A stretch of DNA of 56,281 nucleotides from Iodobacter sp. BJB302 (lineage in GTDB: Bacteria > Pseudomonadota > Gammaproteobacteria > Burkholderiales > Chitinibacteraceae). The stretch spans positions 1 through 56,281 of the forward strand of contig NZ_PDZG01000026.1 of NCBI RefSeq assembly GCF_002735645.1. The letters run 5' to 3'. Positions 1 through 9,086 of this stretch are shown here, in pieces. The notes under the pieces were generated by a model. The model ran no database searches and was not told the DNA's origin. It saw nothing but the letters and a program-made list of their open reading frames with translations. The position numbers were made by a program, and so were the translations under genes. The first letter of the stretch is position 1, and each line of letters starts with the position of its first letter.

Positions 1-2
1 AA

Positions 3-122
3 TACCGTTTCAATCGTCGAGCAGACCTGTGCGCTCTGATTCCTCGATTACTCAAAGCCGTGATGCAGGCTAAACCTTGTCCAAGAGGGGTATTTCAAGC
101 CTTAATTGAGCAAGAGACATAA
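3..122 (+). mobile_element. C-terminal end of an IS1595/ISXO2-like transposase (cut by window edge)
   Basis: The first 120 bases read in one open frame to a TAA at 120-122. The peptide begins YRFNRRADLCALIPRLLKAV. The YRFNRR...L.PRLL pattern is typical of the very C-terminus of ISXO2-like (IS1595 family) DDE transposases. The upstream part lies outside the window, so it cannot be said whether the gene is intact. A short ATTGATAC stretch follows at about 130-137 and could belong to the right end of the element, but no partner inverted repeat is visible. Family assignment rests on about 39 residues and is moderate. Confidence 0.6.
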
Positions 123-543
123 TCAGGTCAATTGATACGATGAAATCACCCGCTCTGTTTACACAATAATATCCCGGCAATACTGCCAAAAATAATACTG
201 TATTTTCTTTCAATGTTTTTGCACTGTCAGCACCTGAGTTTTACTAAAAGATCAGGTAAAGCGCTGCGGTTCATCTTTAAATAAGCAGCGGCCAGCGCTG
301 ATTGCCCGCATTTTTTAAAAATGCAGGAACAGCAGACTTAAGCAGCCAAACTAAGAAGCAATCACATGCCTTCCTTAATGCAAGACAAAGACGTGTTTTT
401 ATCGCCAAGCTGCGCCCAACTTTTGCCTTGGCAGGTAAAAAAAACAAATATTTTCCTGTTTTACAATTACTGACCTACGAATACCCGCAAGGCTCAGTTA
501 TGCTTGAAGTCGTGCTTGCCTGCCCCATACCTATGAAAAAAAT
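123..543. other. Gene-free stretch upstream of slt
   Basis: This 421-base stretch lies between the transposase end and slt. It is AT-rich with poly-T and poly-A runs and presumably holds the slt promoter. I see no convincing gene. A frame from 302 opens with TTG, has no ribosome binding site and lacks family resemblance. No strong Shine-Dalgarno sequence precedes the slt start at 544. Confidence 0.5.
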
Positions 544-2442
544 ATGAAAAAACTTTTATTGATTGCTTCGCTCTCTCTTTCCGCCAGCGCACATGCACGG
601 CTGGATTTATCTTCCCTGCGTGAGGCGGCCCGCAGCCGTGATCTGCCTGCTATCGCAAAAATGGCCGATGCAAGCAATGGCGAAGCGTTAGAAATGTATC
701 CGCGCTATTACTGGCTAAGCAGCCAGCTCACCACAATCAGTGAAAACGATGCACAAAGCTTTTTAAAAAACTACGATAACAGCCCTCTGGCAGAGCGCTT
801 TCGTGGTGAATGGTTAAAAGAGCTGGGTCGCCGTAAAAGCTGGGCAAGTTTTAATCTGGAATATGCCAAAACAGACGCTCCAAGCAGCGAATTGCAATGT
901 TTGCGTGCGCAATCGGCCATCGCCAGCAATGAAGCAGCGCCGCTATCGGCCGCCAAACCACTCTGGTTTTCTGCCAGACCACAAAGTGAAGCGTGCAACC
1001 CGGTCTTTGACGCCTTATTTAACAATGAAGAACTAAACCAGACCGATGCATGGGCGCGCATTCGCCTGGCACTGGCCGACAATCGCACGGATCTTGCCCG
1101 CCAATTGGGCGCGCGTGCAGGCAATCCTGCCGAATTCACGGCAAGAAATATCAGCGCGCTCGCCGCCAACCCTGAAAACCAATTTGCAAAGCAATCCTTA
1201 TCCACTCAGGCAGGCCGCGAGTTGGCCATCTATGCCCTGGGCCGGATTGCACGGGCGAACCCGGATCGCGCAGCCAGCCTGCTCAATAACATAGAAAAGC
1301 AATTACCAGCAGCTGATCAACGCTATGCATGGCAGCAAATCGGCTTAATTGCCGCGAAGAAACAACATGAACAAGCCTCTGCATGGTTAAGCAAGGGCGA
1401 TACGCTGGGCATGGATAGCGAAGATCGCGCATGGGCCATTCGCGCCGCGCTGCGTTTCTCTGATTGGGAAACCACGCTGGCCCGCATCGAAGCCCTGCCA
1501 GCCCAGGAGCAACAAACCAGCACCTGGCTTTACTGGAAAGCGCGCATTCTGAAAAATCAGAATAAAACCATAGAAGCCAATCAGCTTTGGGCCGCAGCCG
1601 CAGAAAGCCATGATTTTTACGGTCTGCTTGCCAGAGAAGAGCTCGGCCCCAGCATGGAGCCCGCTAATATCCGCTACAAGGCCAGCGATGCAGAAATCAA
1701 ACAAATCCGCGCCATGCCGGGTGTGCAGCGCGCTTTAGCCCTGATCGATCAGGACTGGCGTATCGAAGCCATCCGCGAGTGGAATTGGGCCATGAAAGGG
1801 CTGACAGACCAGCAGCTGCTGGCCGCTGCTGAATTAGCGCGCAAGCAAAACTGGTATGACCGATCGATTTATTCGGCCGAGCGCACCCGCCAGCTGCATG
1901 ATTTTACACTGCGTTACCCTACACCTTATTTAGATTTGATCGGGCCCGCAGCCAAGAACGAAGGCATTGATCCGGCCTGGGTTTACGGCCTGATGCGACA
2001 AGAAAGCCGCTTTATCAGTATTGCCCGCTCAGGCGTTGGGGCCAGCGGCCTGATGCAACTGATGCCTGGCACCGCCAAATGGGTAGCCAGCAAAATGGGC
2101 AAAAAACACTTTAATCTGGCAGAAGTTAATGAATTAACGACCAATATCAGCTTTGGCACCTTCTATTTGCGCTATATATGGGAGCGGCTGGACGATAACC
2201 AGATTTTAGCCACTGCGGGGTATAACGCAGGCCCCGGCCGGGCAAGGGCCTGGCAATCCAGCCAAGCGATGGATGGGGTAATCTATATCGAAACCATTCC
2301 ATTTAACGAAACACGCGACTACGTTAAAAAAGTAATGGCCAACGCCATCCACTACGCCCACGCCTTTGAAGGCCAGGGCCTGCCACTGAAGCAACGCATC
2401 GCCAAAGTCGCAGGGCGGGGTCAGGCAGTAGACGCACCTTAA
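544..2442 (+). CDS. slt: Soluble lytic murein transglycosylase (Slt70 type)
   Basis: A 632-residue periplasmic enzyme that cleaves the MurNAc-GlcNAc bond of peptidoglycan and forms 1,6-anhydro ends during wall turnover. A signal peptide occupies residues 1-18 (MKKLLLIASLSLSASAHA). A long alpha-helical superhelix rich in Ala and Trp fills residues 20 to about 450, as in Slt70. The C-terminal catalytic domain has the family motifs: QESRF with catalytic Glu487, GLMQLMPGTA at 502-511, and YNAGPGRARAW further on. Length is normal for the family. The start codon follows a short ATGAAAAAAAT sequence in another frame, and no clear ribosome binding site is seen, but the signal peptide fixes the start. 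The gene appears to be monocistronic or at the head of a loose group with the epimerase gene 61 bases downstream. Confidence 0.93.
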   Translation: MKKLLLIASLSLSASAHARLDLSSLREAARSRDLPAIAKMADASNGEALEMYPRYYWLSSQLTTISENDAQSFLKNYDNSPLAERFRGEWLKELGRRKSWASFNLEYAKTDAPSSELQCLRAQSAIASNEAAPLSAAKPLWFSARPQSEACNPVFDALFNNEELNQTDAWARIRLALADNRTDLARQLGARAGNPAEFTARNISALAANPENQFAKQSLSTQAGRELAIYALGRIARANPDRAASLLNNIEKQLPAADQRYAWQQIGLIAAKKQHEQASAWLSKGDTLGMDSEDRAWAIRAALRFSDWETTLARIEALPAQEQQTSTWLYWKARILKNQNKTIEANQLWAAAAESHDFYGLLAREELGPSMEPANIRYKASDAEIKQIRAMPGVQRALALIDQDWRIEAIREWNWAMKGLTDQQLLAAAELARKQNWYDRSIYSAERTRQLHDFTLRYPTPYLDLIGPAAKNEGIDPAWVYGLMRQESRFISIARSGVGASGLMQLMPGTAKWVASKMGKKHFNLAEVNELTTNISFGTFYLRYIWERLDDNQILATAGYNAGPGRARAWQSSQAMDGVIYIETIPFNETRDYVKKVMANAIHYAHAFEGQGLPLKQRIAKVAGRGQAVDAP

Positions 2443-2503
2443 TACTCAGGGCGGGCAAGCCACAGCAGGCTGCACCCGCCCTGCAACTTCAAAGAAGACT
2501 CGC

Positions 2504-3436
2504 ATGTCAAAAATCTTATTAATCGGTGGTAGCGGATTTATTGGTAAACAACTGGCCGCCAAGCTGGCAAAAGCCGGGCATGCGGTCACCCTGCCAACAC
2601 GCCACAAAGAAAACAAACGTGAAGATTTGCTGCCCCTGCCCTTCCTCAGCTTGGTCAGCGCAGATATCAATGAAGATGCCGCGCTCACTCAGCTGGTCGC
2701 AGGGCAGGATGTGGTCATTAATCTGGTAGGTATTTTGCAGGGAAACGAGGCGAGTTTTAAAAAAGCCCATGTCACGCTTACTGAAAGAATTATTGCTGCG
2801 TGCACCGCTCAAAATGTAAACCGCTATTTACATATGAGCGCCTTAGGGGCAGATATTTATGGCCCGTCCATGTATCAGCGCAGCAAAGGCGAGGCCGAAG
2901 CCCGAGTTAAAGCCAGCCTTCTGGACTGGACAATTTATCGCCCTTCGGTGGTATTTGGCCAGGAAGACCAGTTTCTCAACCTTTTTGCCTCGCTGCTGAA
3001 AATTGCGCCCTTTGTGCCATTAGCAGGTGCGGATACACGCTTTCAGCCAGTATGGGTGCAAGATGTCACCCAAGCTTTTGCCTTAGGTATTACAGATAAA
3101 ACGCTAATTGGCAAAACACTCAGCCTGGTTGGCCCCAAGATCTACACGCTTAAAGAGCTGGTCGCTTATACGGCACAAACTATTGGCGTTTGTCGCCCAA
3201 TTATTTCCTTACCCAATTGGGCTGCCAGGGTGCAAGCTGGTTTAATGAGCGTATTGCCAAACCCGCCGCTCAGCCAGGACAATCTGGATTCGCTGAAGGT
3301 TGATAATATCGATCCGGCAGGCTTTGCTCCTGAATTAGGCTGGCAGCCTGCGGCGCTTGAAGCCATTGCTCCCCTGTATTTAGCAGGAAAACAGAGCCGC
3401 TATAATCAGCTGCGCGGCCACGCTCACAGAAGTTAA
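2504..3436 (+). CDS. NAD(P)-binding epimerase/NDUFA9-like protein (extended SDR)
   Basis: A 310-residue protein of the atypical SDR group related to the mitochondrial complex I subunit NDUFA9. The N-terminal Rossmann motif GGSGFIG lies at about residues 8-14. NLVGIL and HMSALGA correspond to the strand that carries the catalytic Ser in classical SDRs. YQRSKGEAE at about 125-133 carries the YxxxK pair and YRPSVVFG follows, so the active-site Tyr and Lys are present. Bacterial members are commonly annotated as complex I NDUFA9 subunit family proteins; their substrate is not established. It starts 61 bases after slt and ends 34 bases before the next gene, so the three may be co-transcribed. GAAGA precedes the ATG. 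Confidence 0.85.
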   Translation: MSKILLIGGSGFIGKQLAAKLAKAGHAVTLPTRHKENKREDLLPLPFLSLVSADINEDAALTQLVAGQDVVINLVGILQGNEASFKKAHVTLTERIIAACTAQNVNRYLHMSALGADIYGPSMYQRSKGEAEARVKASLLDWTIYRPSVVFGQEDQFLNLFASLLKIAPFVPLAGADTRFQPVWVQDVTQAFALGITDKTLIGKTLSLVGPKIYTLKELVAYTAQTIGVCRPIISLPNWAARVQAGLMSVLPNPPLSQDNLDSLKVDNIDPAGFAPELGWQPAALEAIAPLYLAGKQSRYNQLRGHAHRS

Positions 3437-3470
3437 GCCTGTCCTTTTTCCATCTTTAAAGGGTATTACC

Positions 3471-3728
3471 ATGCAAATTGTAATCGGCAACCTTCCTCCG
3501 GAAACCTCGGCAGAAGACGTACGCAGCCTGCTGACTGATGAAATTGGCCTGAACGACTTTGGCTCAATCACCATCACCGACAGCAATAGCGAAAGTGTCC
3601 TTGCTCTCGTGCAGCTTCTTACCGATAGTGCAGCTGCGGCCGATGTGCTCACCGCAAAAATCACTGATTTTCACTGGAAAGGCCGCAACCTCACCAGCAG
3701 CCATACCCATATGTTTAAAGAAGGCTGA
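3471..3728 (+). CDS. Small RRM-like (RNA recognition motif) protein
   Basis: An 85-residue protein with AAAGGG seven bases before its ATG. The N-terminus IVIGNLPPETSAEDVRSLL reads like the RNP2 strand and first helix of an RNA recognition motif. The rest (a beta strand around SITITDS, then VLALVQLLTDSAAAADVLTAKI and a final strand) fits the beta-alpha-beta-beta-alpha-beta order. The aromatic RNP1 residues that stack on RNA are not obvious, because VLALVQL replaces the usual FAFV. The true ligand is therefore uncertain. It is 34 bases downstream of the epimerase gene. Only the fold is suggested by sequence; no specific function is claimed. Confidence 0.7.
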   Translation: MQIVIGNLPPETSAEDVRSLLTDEIGLNDFGSITITDSNSESVLALVQLLTDSAAAADVLTAKITDFHWKGRNLTSSHTHMFKEG

Positions 3729-3894
3729 GCCTGGCCGATTGCATAGCCGCAACACCAGCTCATTTCACGATGAAACACGGGGGTAAAATCAGCCCCTGTT
3801 CTTCTTCTCAGCTCATGGGATCTCCCCAAAAATGACGGGGCTTTGCTTCTTGCCCAAACAATCGCTTCGCATCCATGATGCACAACATAATCAA

Positions 3895-3909
3895 AGTGCC
3901 GCAGGCACT
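3895..3909. promoter_or_regulatory. Stem-loops in the ldhA leader
   Basis: A perfect 6-bp inverted repeat with a 3-base loop (AGTGCC gca GGCACT) ends 26 bases before the ldhA start. A second perfect one, GCATC cat GATGC, is at 3869-3881. They could be operators or leader hairpins. The first resembles the terminal hairpin (GTGCCGAAGGCAC) of the repeat family found elsewhere in the window, but no other part of that repeat is present here. Confidence 0.35.
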
Positions 3910-3935
3910 ACAACTATTGAACAAGCAGGTTTCCC

Positions 3936-4928
3936 ATGCGCATTGCCGTTTTTGACAGCAAACGATACGACCGGGCCACGCTCAGCCAGGCCAACGAACA
4001 CCATGGCCATGAGCTGGTGTTTTTTGAAGACCGCTTAAATATCCAGACCGCCGCACTGGCATCTGGCTTTGAAGTGGTTTGCCCTTTTGTAAATGACCGG
4101 GTTGACGCCCCTACTCTGACACAGCTGGCAAAACTAGGGGTCAAACTGGTCGCGCTTCGTTGTGCAGGCTTTAATGGCGTCGATTTAGCCGCCGCAGCAA
4201 AACATGGCATCGCCGTCACGCGCGTACCGGCTTATTCCCCCGAAGCCGTGGCCGAGCACGTTTTTGCCCTGCTGCTCACCCTCACCCGCAAAACACACCG
4301 CGCTTATAACCGCATTCGCGAAGGCAATTTCTCGCTGGATGGCCTGGTTGGATTTAACTTGCACGGGCGCACTTTTGGCGTGGTTGGCGCAGGTAAAATT
4401 GGCGCAGCCACCATTGCCATTGCCCGTGGCTTTGGCTGCAAAGTACTGGCGTTTGATCGCAGCCCCTCCCCCGAGCGGGCAGAAACATTAGGCTGCACCT
4501 TTGTTTCACTGCCTGAGCTGCTGGCACAATCGGATATCATCTCGCTGCACACCCCGCTCACCAATGAAACCAAGCATATGATCAATGCCGAAACGCTGGC
4601 GGGCATGAAGCCAGGCGCGGTGATTATCAATACCAGCCGCGGCGGGCTGATCGACAGCAGCGCCCTGCTCGACGCACTAAAAAGCGGCCAGGCAGGGGGT
4701 GTGGGGCTGGATGTTTACGAATACGAAGAAGGCGTATTTTTTGAAGACCTGTCCGGCTCAGCATTAGAAGACGACGTTCTGGCAAGGCTCACCACCTTCC
4801 CCAATGTCATGATCACCTCGCATCAAGGCTTTTTAACCGCTGAAGCGCTGGAAAACATCGCCGATACAGTACTGTGCGAAGTCAGCGCCTTTGCCCGGGG
4901 CGAGCCGCTGATTAATCCGGTCAGGTAG
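3936..4928 (+). CDS. ldhA: D-lactate dehydrogenase (fermentative, LdhA type)
   Basis: A 330-residue cytoplasmic NAD-dependent D-2-hydroxyacid dehydrogenase that reduces pyruvate to D-lactate and regenerates NAD+ when respiration is limited. It follows the E. coli LdhA pattern over its whole length (329 residues there). LRCAGFNGVDL is at 74-84, VPAYSPEAVAEH at 97-108, and the dinucleotide-binding GAGKIG at 151-156. NTSRGGLID carries Arg235, the YEYEE region Glu264, and SHQGFLT His296, giving the catalytic Arg-Glu-His set. AGCAGG about nine bases upstream serves as ribosome binding site. It stands alone between two stem-loops and the divergent-looking leader of the sensor kinase gene. Confidence 0.92.
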   Translation: MRIAVFDSKRYDRATLSQANEHHGHELVFFEDRLNIQTAALASGFEVVCPFVNDRVDAPTLTQLAKLGVKLVALRCAGFNGVDLAAAAKHGIAVTRVPAYSPEAVAEHVFALLLTLTRKTHRAYNRIREGNFSLDGLVGFNLHGRTFGVVGAGKIGAATIAIARGFGCKVLAFDRSPSPERAETLGCTFVSLPELLAQSDIISLHTPLTNETKHMINAETLAGMKPGAVIINTSRGGLIDSSALLDALKSGQAGGVGLDVYEYEEGVFFEDLSGSALEDDVLARLTTFPNVMITSHQGFLTAEALENIADTVLCEVSAFARGEPLINPVR

Positions 4929-5092
4929 CTGCTTACGGCGCTCAATGATTTATGGCAGATCAATAAGCAAATATTTTGCGGGAAGGCCTGCCACACATGA
5001 ATCAACGGGCCAAAAACAGTAATAAGCTAGGTACTGCGTAACAACAGCTAAAGCGTTTTAATCAGCCTTAAACTGACAATTGCAGTGTTACC

Positions 5093-5123
5093 TGGAGTAC
5101 AAGGACGCAGCACTTGTACTCCA
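5093..5123. promoter_or_regulatory. Perfect 11-bp inverted repeat in the ldhA-kinase gap
   Basis: TGGAGTACAAG and CTTGTACTCCA are perfect inverted arms around a 9-base loop. The gap 4929-5272 (344 bases) holds no gene. No T-run follows on either strand, so it is not a standard terminator of ldhA. It lies 150 bases before the kinase start and may be an operator or a leader hairpin. Nothing else in this gap is recognisable. Confidence 0.4.
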
Positions 5124-5272
5124 TCAGCTGCATACAAAAGCCAGGGCGGCTGACATGCAACACACCTATATCAAGCCCAAAACTTAGGCTCTCCTGGACA
5201 ATTACTGACATCTGTGGATAATTAATCTTTCACAGCCCGACTTTTTCGGGGTAACACCATGGCTTATCCAGA

Positions 5273-7519
5273 TTGACTCTGCACCCTATCACCTTGTCCC
5301 CCCGTCTTGGCCGCTGGCTTCAACTGCTGCCCGGCCTGATTGCAGCGCTGTTTACGCTGGCTTTTGCCAGCTGGCTGCTGCTTACCACTGATGCCGATCA
5401 AAAACAGCGCAATAACCAACTGGAGCAGGATTTGCTCTGGCAAAAGCAGGCTATTCAGCAACAAATTACCGCCAATACCGACGCCATCAATGCCCTTGCG
5501 GTGACCGATTACAACAAACAATCGGCACTGTTTCAGGCACGCGCTTTTTCTTTAATTCAAAACAGCCCGGAAATTGTCAGCCTGGTGGTCAGAAATCAGG
5601 ATGATTTCAAAGTCTGGTGGTCTGCCCCCCAACAAAAAGTACGGGCATTTAATGGGGAAAGCGGCTGGAGCACGCTGCCAGCAAAACATGATCAGCCCCC
5701 ACTGGCCCAATATGCGGTGTCCAGCGCCGACGGGCACAACTTTATTATTGCTACTTTTTCTTTTGACCGGCTTTTGCAGCAGCAAGTGCCGTGGTGGATT
5801 GCCCAGCGCTATCAGGTTTTACTGCTTAACCATAATTATGTGACGCTGGCAGCCAAATCCAGCCGCCAGCTTGATCCAAGCGGCCTGAGCACGCGCATTG
5901 CTCTCGATACCCCGCCTCTGGGGCTGTCGATACAGGCCGAGCTTTATCATGTGCCCCGCCACCGGCTGACTGAATCGCTGCCCTGGGTGCTGCTCTTTTT
6001 AGCCATCGGCATGCTGGCTTCTACCGCGCTATTACACCGTGTGATGCGGGTTCGCTCTCAGGCAGAAATGCAATTACGCGCCGAAACCGCGCTGCGCCAG
6101 GCCATGGAAGACTCGCTGGTCAGCGGTATGCGGGCGATGGATAAGGATGGCCGCCTGATCTATGTAAACCGGGCTTTTTGTGAAATGACCGGCTTTAGTG
6201 CCGACGAGCTGCTGGGCCAGCAACCGCCGCTGCCCTACTGGCCCCCGGAAGAGCTGGAGCGCTGTCAGGCTGCATTTGATGCGATCCGTTTAGGCCGAGC
6301 CGATCCCAATGGGCAGGCGGTGCGCTTTATGCGCAAAAATGGCGAACGTTTTGATGTCAGCCTGCATGGCTCCAGCCTGATCGATGGCGCCGGGCGGCAT
6401 ATTGGCTGGATGGGCTCTCTCTACGATATTACCGAGCTAAAACGCGAGCGCGAAGTGCTGCAGGCCTCGCATCAGCGTTTTGTCACCGTGCTGGATGGTC
6501 TGGATACGGCGGTTGCCGTGAGCGATGCCGACAGTGGCGAGCTGCTGATGAGCAACCGCCAGTTTGATCGCTCGTTTAACCTGCCCGACTGGCGTGGCCG
6601 CTGCTGTATCGTGCCTTTCAGCGCCCGCCGCTTTGATACCCCTGTCGATTCAGAATGGTACGACCCGATTAAAAAACGCTGGTTTCAGATCAAAAGCCGC
6701 CACAGCCTGTGGGTGGATGATTCGGATGTCTGGCTGGAAGTAGCCACGGATATTACCGCGCTCAAATCTGCGGCCGAGCGCGAGCGCATGCAAAATGAAA
6801 AACTACAACAAACCAGCCGGCTGATCTCGATGGGCGAAATGGCCTCCAGCCTGGCCCACGAGCTGAACCAGCCCCTGGGCGCGATTGCCAGCTATGCATC
6901 AGGCTGCCGCAATATTCTGGCCAATCCTCAGCCAAATTTACAGCAATTATCCCAAGCCATCGAAAAAATGGGCGAACAGGCGCGCAGAGCCGGGCAGATT
7001 ATTCGTGGTATTCGTGAGTTTGTGCAGCGCCGGGCACCACACCGCCGCCGCTGCACCATTACCGGCCTGCTGGATACCGTACTGGATTTACAATCGCACG
7101 AGGCAGTACGGCGCGGGGTAGAGATCAGTATTTCAGAATCGGGAGACTTACCGCCTTTATATGTCGATCCGATTATGCTGGAACAGGTATTATTCAATTT
7201 AATCCGCAATGCTATGGAAGCCATGAACGATACGCCTGCATCGCAGCGTACCCTGGCCATTATGCTGAGCAGGGAGCATGATTACTTACAAGTTATCATT
7301 GCGGATCGTGGCACTGGTATTAGTTCTGAACAAATGGAACAATTGTTTAAACCGTTTTACACCACCAAAGACACCGGAATGGGAATGGGGCTGAATATTT
7401 GCCGCTCTATTATCGAATATCACCAGGGCCGTCTTTGGGCAGAAAATAATCCTGGCGGCGGTTGCCGCTTTATCTTCACCGTACCGTTTTCCGAGGAAAC
7501 CCAGGCAAATGAACCCTGA
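5273..7519 (+). CDS. PAS-domain sensor histidine kinase (DctS/FixL-like)
   Basis: A 748-residue inner-membrane sensor kinase. Transmembrane segments are at about 18-37 and 236-255 and flank a periplasmic sensor of about 195 residues. A PAS domain covers about 275-385 with the characteristic MDKDGRLIYVNRAFCEMTGF and PYWPPEE strings, followed by a second PAS-like stretch (400-495). The transmitter has the phosphorylated His529 in SSLAHELNQPLGAIASY, an N-box NLIRNAMEAM, a G-box DRGTGIS and TGMGMGL. Topology and the PPLPYWPPE string are like DctS-type C4-dicarboxylate sensors, but the ligand is not proven. No ATG fits the frame: an in-frame stop lies at 5252-5254, so TTG at 5273 is the likely start. 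Its stop overlaps the start of the response regulator by 11 bases. Confidence 0.9.
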   Translation: MTLHPITLSPRLGRWLQLLPGLIAALFTLAFASWLLLTTDADQKQRNNQLEQDLLWQKQAIQQQITANTDAINALAVTDYNKQSALFQARAFSLIQNSPEIVSLVVRNQDDFKVWWSAPQQKVRAFNGESGWSTLPAKHDQPPLAQYAVSSADGHNFIIATFSFDRLLQQQVPWWIAQRYQVLLLNHNYVTLAAKSSRQLDPSGLSTRIALDTPPLGLSIQAELYHVPRHRLTESLPWVLLFLAIGMLASTALLHRVMRVRSQAEMQLRAETALRQAMEDSLVSGMRAMDKDGRLIYVNRAFCEMTGFSADELLGQQPPLPYWPPEELERCQAAFDAIRLGRADPNGQAVRFMRKNGERFDVSLHGSSLIDGAGRHIGWMGSLYDITELKREREVLQASHQRFVTVLDGLDTAVAVSDADSGELLMSNRQFDRSFNLPDWRGRCCIVPFSARRFDTPVDSEWYDPIKKRWFQIKSRHSLWVDDSDVWLEVATDITALKSAAERERMQNEKLQQTSRLISMGEMASSLAHELNQPLGAIASYASGCRNILANPQPNLQQLSQAIEKMGEQARRAGQIIRGIREFVQRRAPHRRRCTITGLLDTVLDLQSHEAVRRGVEISISESGDLPPLYVDPIMLEQVLFNLIRNAMEAMNDTPASQRTLAIMLSREHDYLQVIIADRGTGISSEQMEQLFKPFYTTKDTGMGMGLNICRSIIEYHQGRLWAENNPGGGCRFIFTVPFSEETQANEP

Positions 7520-8123
7520 TCGCCGCATTGCAATCGTTGATGACGATGACGCCATTCGCGATGCCCTCGTCTGGCTTTTTTCCACCCGCAATCACCGTGC
7601 TGACAGCTATGCCAGCGCTGAAGCGCTGCTTGCTGATTACACGCCCGAGCGCTACGGCTGCCTGCTGCTTGATGTGCGTATGCCCGGCATGGGTGGCTTA
7701 GAGCTGTTTGACCGAATCAAAGAGCATCCCTATTGCCCGCCCGTGGTGTTTTTAACCGGCCACGGCGATGTACCCATGGCCGTGGGTGCTTTAAAACAAG
7801 GCGCAACTGATTTCGTTGAAAAGCCATTTAACGATAACGATATCGTGGATCTGGTGGAACGCTGCCTAGCCAACGACGCCACCAAGCGCGGCGTTTGGCA
7901 AGTGAAGATGCAAATCACCAAACGTCTTGGCACCCTCACCCCGCGCGAGCGCGAAGTGATGAAGCTGATCCTGACCGGCCGTTTAAACAAGCAAATTGCA
8001 GATGATTTATCCATCTCAATGAAAACCGTCGAAGTTCACCGCGCACGGATTTTAGAAAAGATGCAGGTTAAAACCGCCATGGAACTCGCCGCCCTGCTGC
8101 GCGGATCCGGGGTAGAGCCTTAA
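7509..8123 (+). CDS. FixJ/NarL-type response regulator paired with the upstream kinase
   Basis: A 204-residue transcription factor. The receiver domain (1-120) has the acidic cluster VDDDDA, phospho-acceptor Asp55 in LLLDVRMPGMGG, Thr84/Gly85 and Lys106 in DFVEKPF. The LuxR/GerE helix-turn-helix (about 138-195) reads LTPREREVMKLILTGRLNKQ and continues IADDLSISMKTVEVHRARIL. Its ATG lies inside the kinase gene (11-base overlap, other frame), which means one operon and translational coupling. The regulon is unknown; neighbouring ldhA is on the same strand but has its own leader. With a DctS-like kinase the natural guess is a C4-dicarboxylate transporter outside the window (inference). Confidence 0.92.
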   Translation: MNPDRRIAIVDDDDAIRDALVWLFSTRNHRADSYASAEALLADYTPERYGCLLLDVRMPGMGGLELFDRIKEHPYCPPVVFLTGHGDVPMAVGALKQGATDFVEKPFNDNDIVDLVERCLANDATKRGVWQVKMQITKRLGTLTPREREVMKLILTGRLNKQIADDLSISMKTVEVHRARILEKMQVKTAMELAALLRGSGVEP

Positions 8124-8154
8124 ACACCATTGCAACTGCACTGGTGTGCAAGAA

Positions 8155-8269
8155 AACCCAAATCTTGAACCACAAAGAACACAGAGTTCCACGGAGAAAA
8201 TCCTGTACTATTTTTTTCTCCGTGCCCCTCCGTATTCTCCTTCCCTCCGAGGTTTAAGGTTTGGGTTTT
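8155..8269. repeat. Head-to-head pair of short repeat module A (miniature inverted element)
   Basis: The left arm runs AACCCAAATCTTGAACCAC...CACGGAGAAAA. After a short centre, the right arm is its imperfect reverse complement and ends in GGTTTAAGGTTTGGGTTT. The arms are about 45-50 bases. The sequence is the same module A that opens the larger repeats at 9087, 25204, 26697, 31357, 34064, 35906 and 37687. It begins 31 bases after the stop of the response regulator and ends 36 bases before the yaaA start. Transcribed, it would fold into one long hairpin. Confidence 0.75.
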
Positions 8270-8305
8270 ATACTGTCAACGATCATTCCGTCTTCAAAGT
8301 CCGCC

Positions 8306-9070
8306 ATGCTTATGCTGCTCTCTCCAGCCAAAACGCTGGATTACACCACTGCTCCCATCACCAAAGAATTCAGCCAGCCTGATTTTCTGGATCATTCTGC
8401 CAGGCTGATTGCTTTACTCAGGCAGCAGACGCCTGCGCAAATTGCCAGCCTGATGAAATTATCCGATCCGCTGGCAGTGCTGAATGTGGGGCGCTATCAG
8501 GCCTGGCATCCTAATTTCACACCGGACAACGCCAAGCAAGCCGTGCTGGCCTTTATGGGCGATGTGTACGAGGGGCTAAATGCAGGACAAATGACACCGC
8601 AAGAGCTGGCCTATATTAGCCAACATCTGCGTATCTTATCCGGCCTCTACGGCCTGCTGCGCCCACTGGATCTGATTCAGCCCTATCGCCTGGAAATGGG
8701 CACATCCCTGCCCAATGCGGCAGGCAATAATCTCTACGCTTTCTGGGGCGAAACCATTACGGCAGCAATTAACGCGATACAGCCCAAAGTCGTCGTCAAT
8801 TTAGCCTCCACCGAATACTTTAAATCCGTCAAACCCAAGCTCTTAAACTGCCCGCTGATGACGCCAGTATTTGAAGACTGGAAAAACGGCAAATACAAAA
8901 TCATCAGCTTCTACGCCAAACGCGCCCGCGGCCTGATGGTGCGCTGGGCGGCAGAGCACAACATCACTCAAGCCAGCGACTTAAAAGCGTTTAATGCGGA
9001 AGGCTATGCTTTTGATGCCGATGCATCCAATGGCGTGAGCTGGGTATTCAGACGGCAGCTGGCGGATTGA
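8306..9070 (+). CDS. yaaA: Peroxide stress protein YaaA (UPF0246)
   Basis: A DNA-binding cytoplasmic protein that in E. coli lowers free iron and protects against hydrogen peroxide damage. The ATG at 8306 gives 254 residues starting [13 protein letters not shown], matching the family's usual [12 protein letters not shown] opening. The longer frame from 8261 would add 15 residues translated from the repeat next door and is not supported. Conserved strings are YLGF-like [47 protein letters not shown] and [11 protein letters not shown]. The C-terminal [15 protein letters not shown] and FNAEGYAFD are also family hallmarks. It is flanked on both sides by copies of the dispersed repeat and appears monocistronic. 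Confidence 0.92.
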   Translation: MLMLLSPAKTLDYTTAPITKEFSQPDFLDHSARLIALLRQQTPAQIASLMKLSDPLAVLNVGRYQAWHPNFTPDNAKQAVLAFMGDVYEGLNAGQMTPQELAYISQHLRILSGLYGLLRPLDLIQPYRLEMGTSLPNAAGNNLYAFWGETITAAINAIQPKVVVNLASTEYFKSVKPKLLNCPLMTPVFEDWKNGKYKIISFYAKRARGLMVRWAAEHNITQASDLKAFNAEGYAFDADASNGVSWVFRRQLAD

Positions 9071-9086
9071 TGTGATGTGATATGAC

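Noticed and set aside
302-547. 81-codon open frame before slt
   Set aside because: It starts with TTG, has no ribosome binding site, is Lys/Phe-rich from poly-A/T runs and overlaps the slt start.
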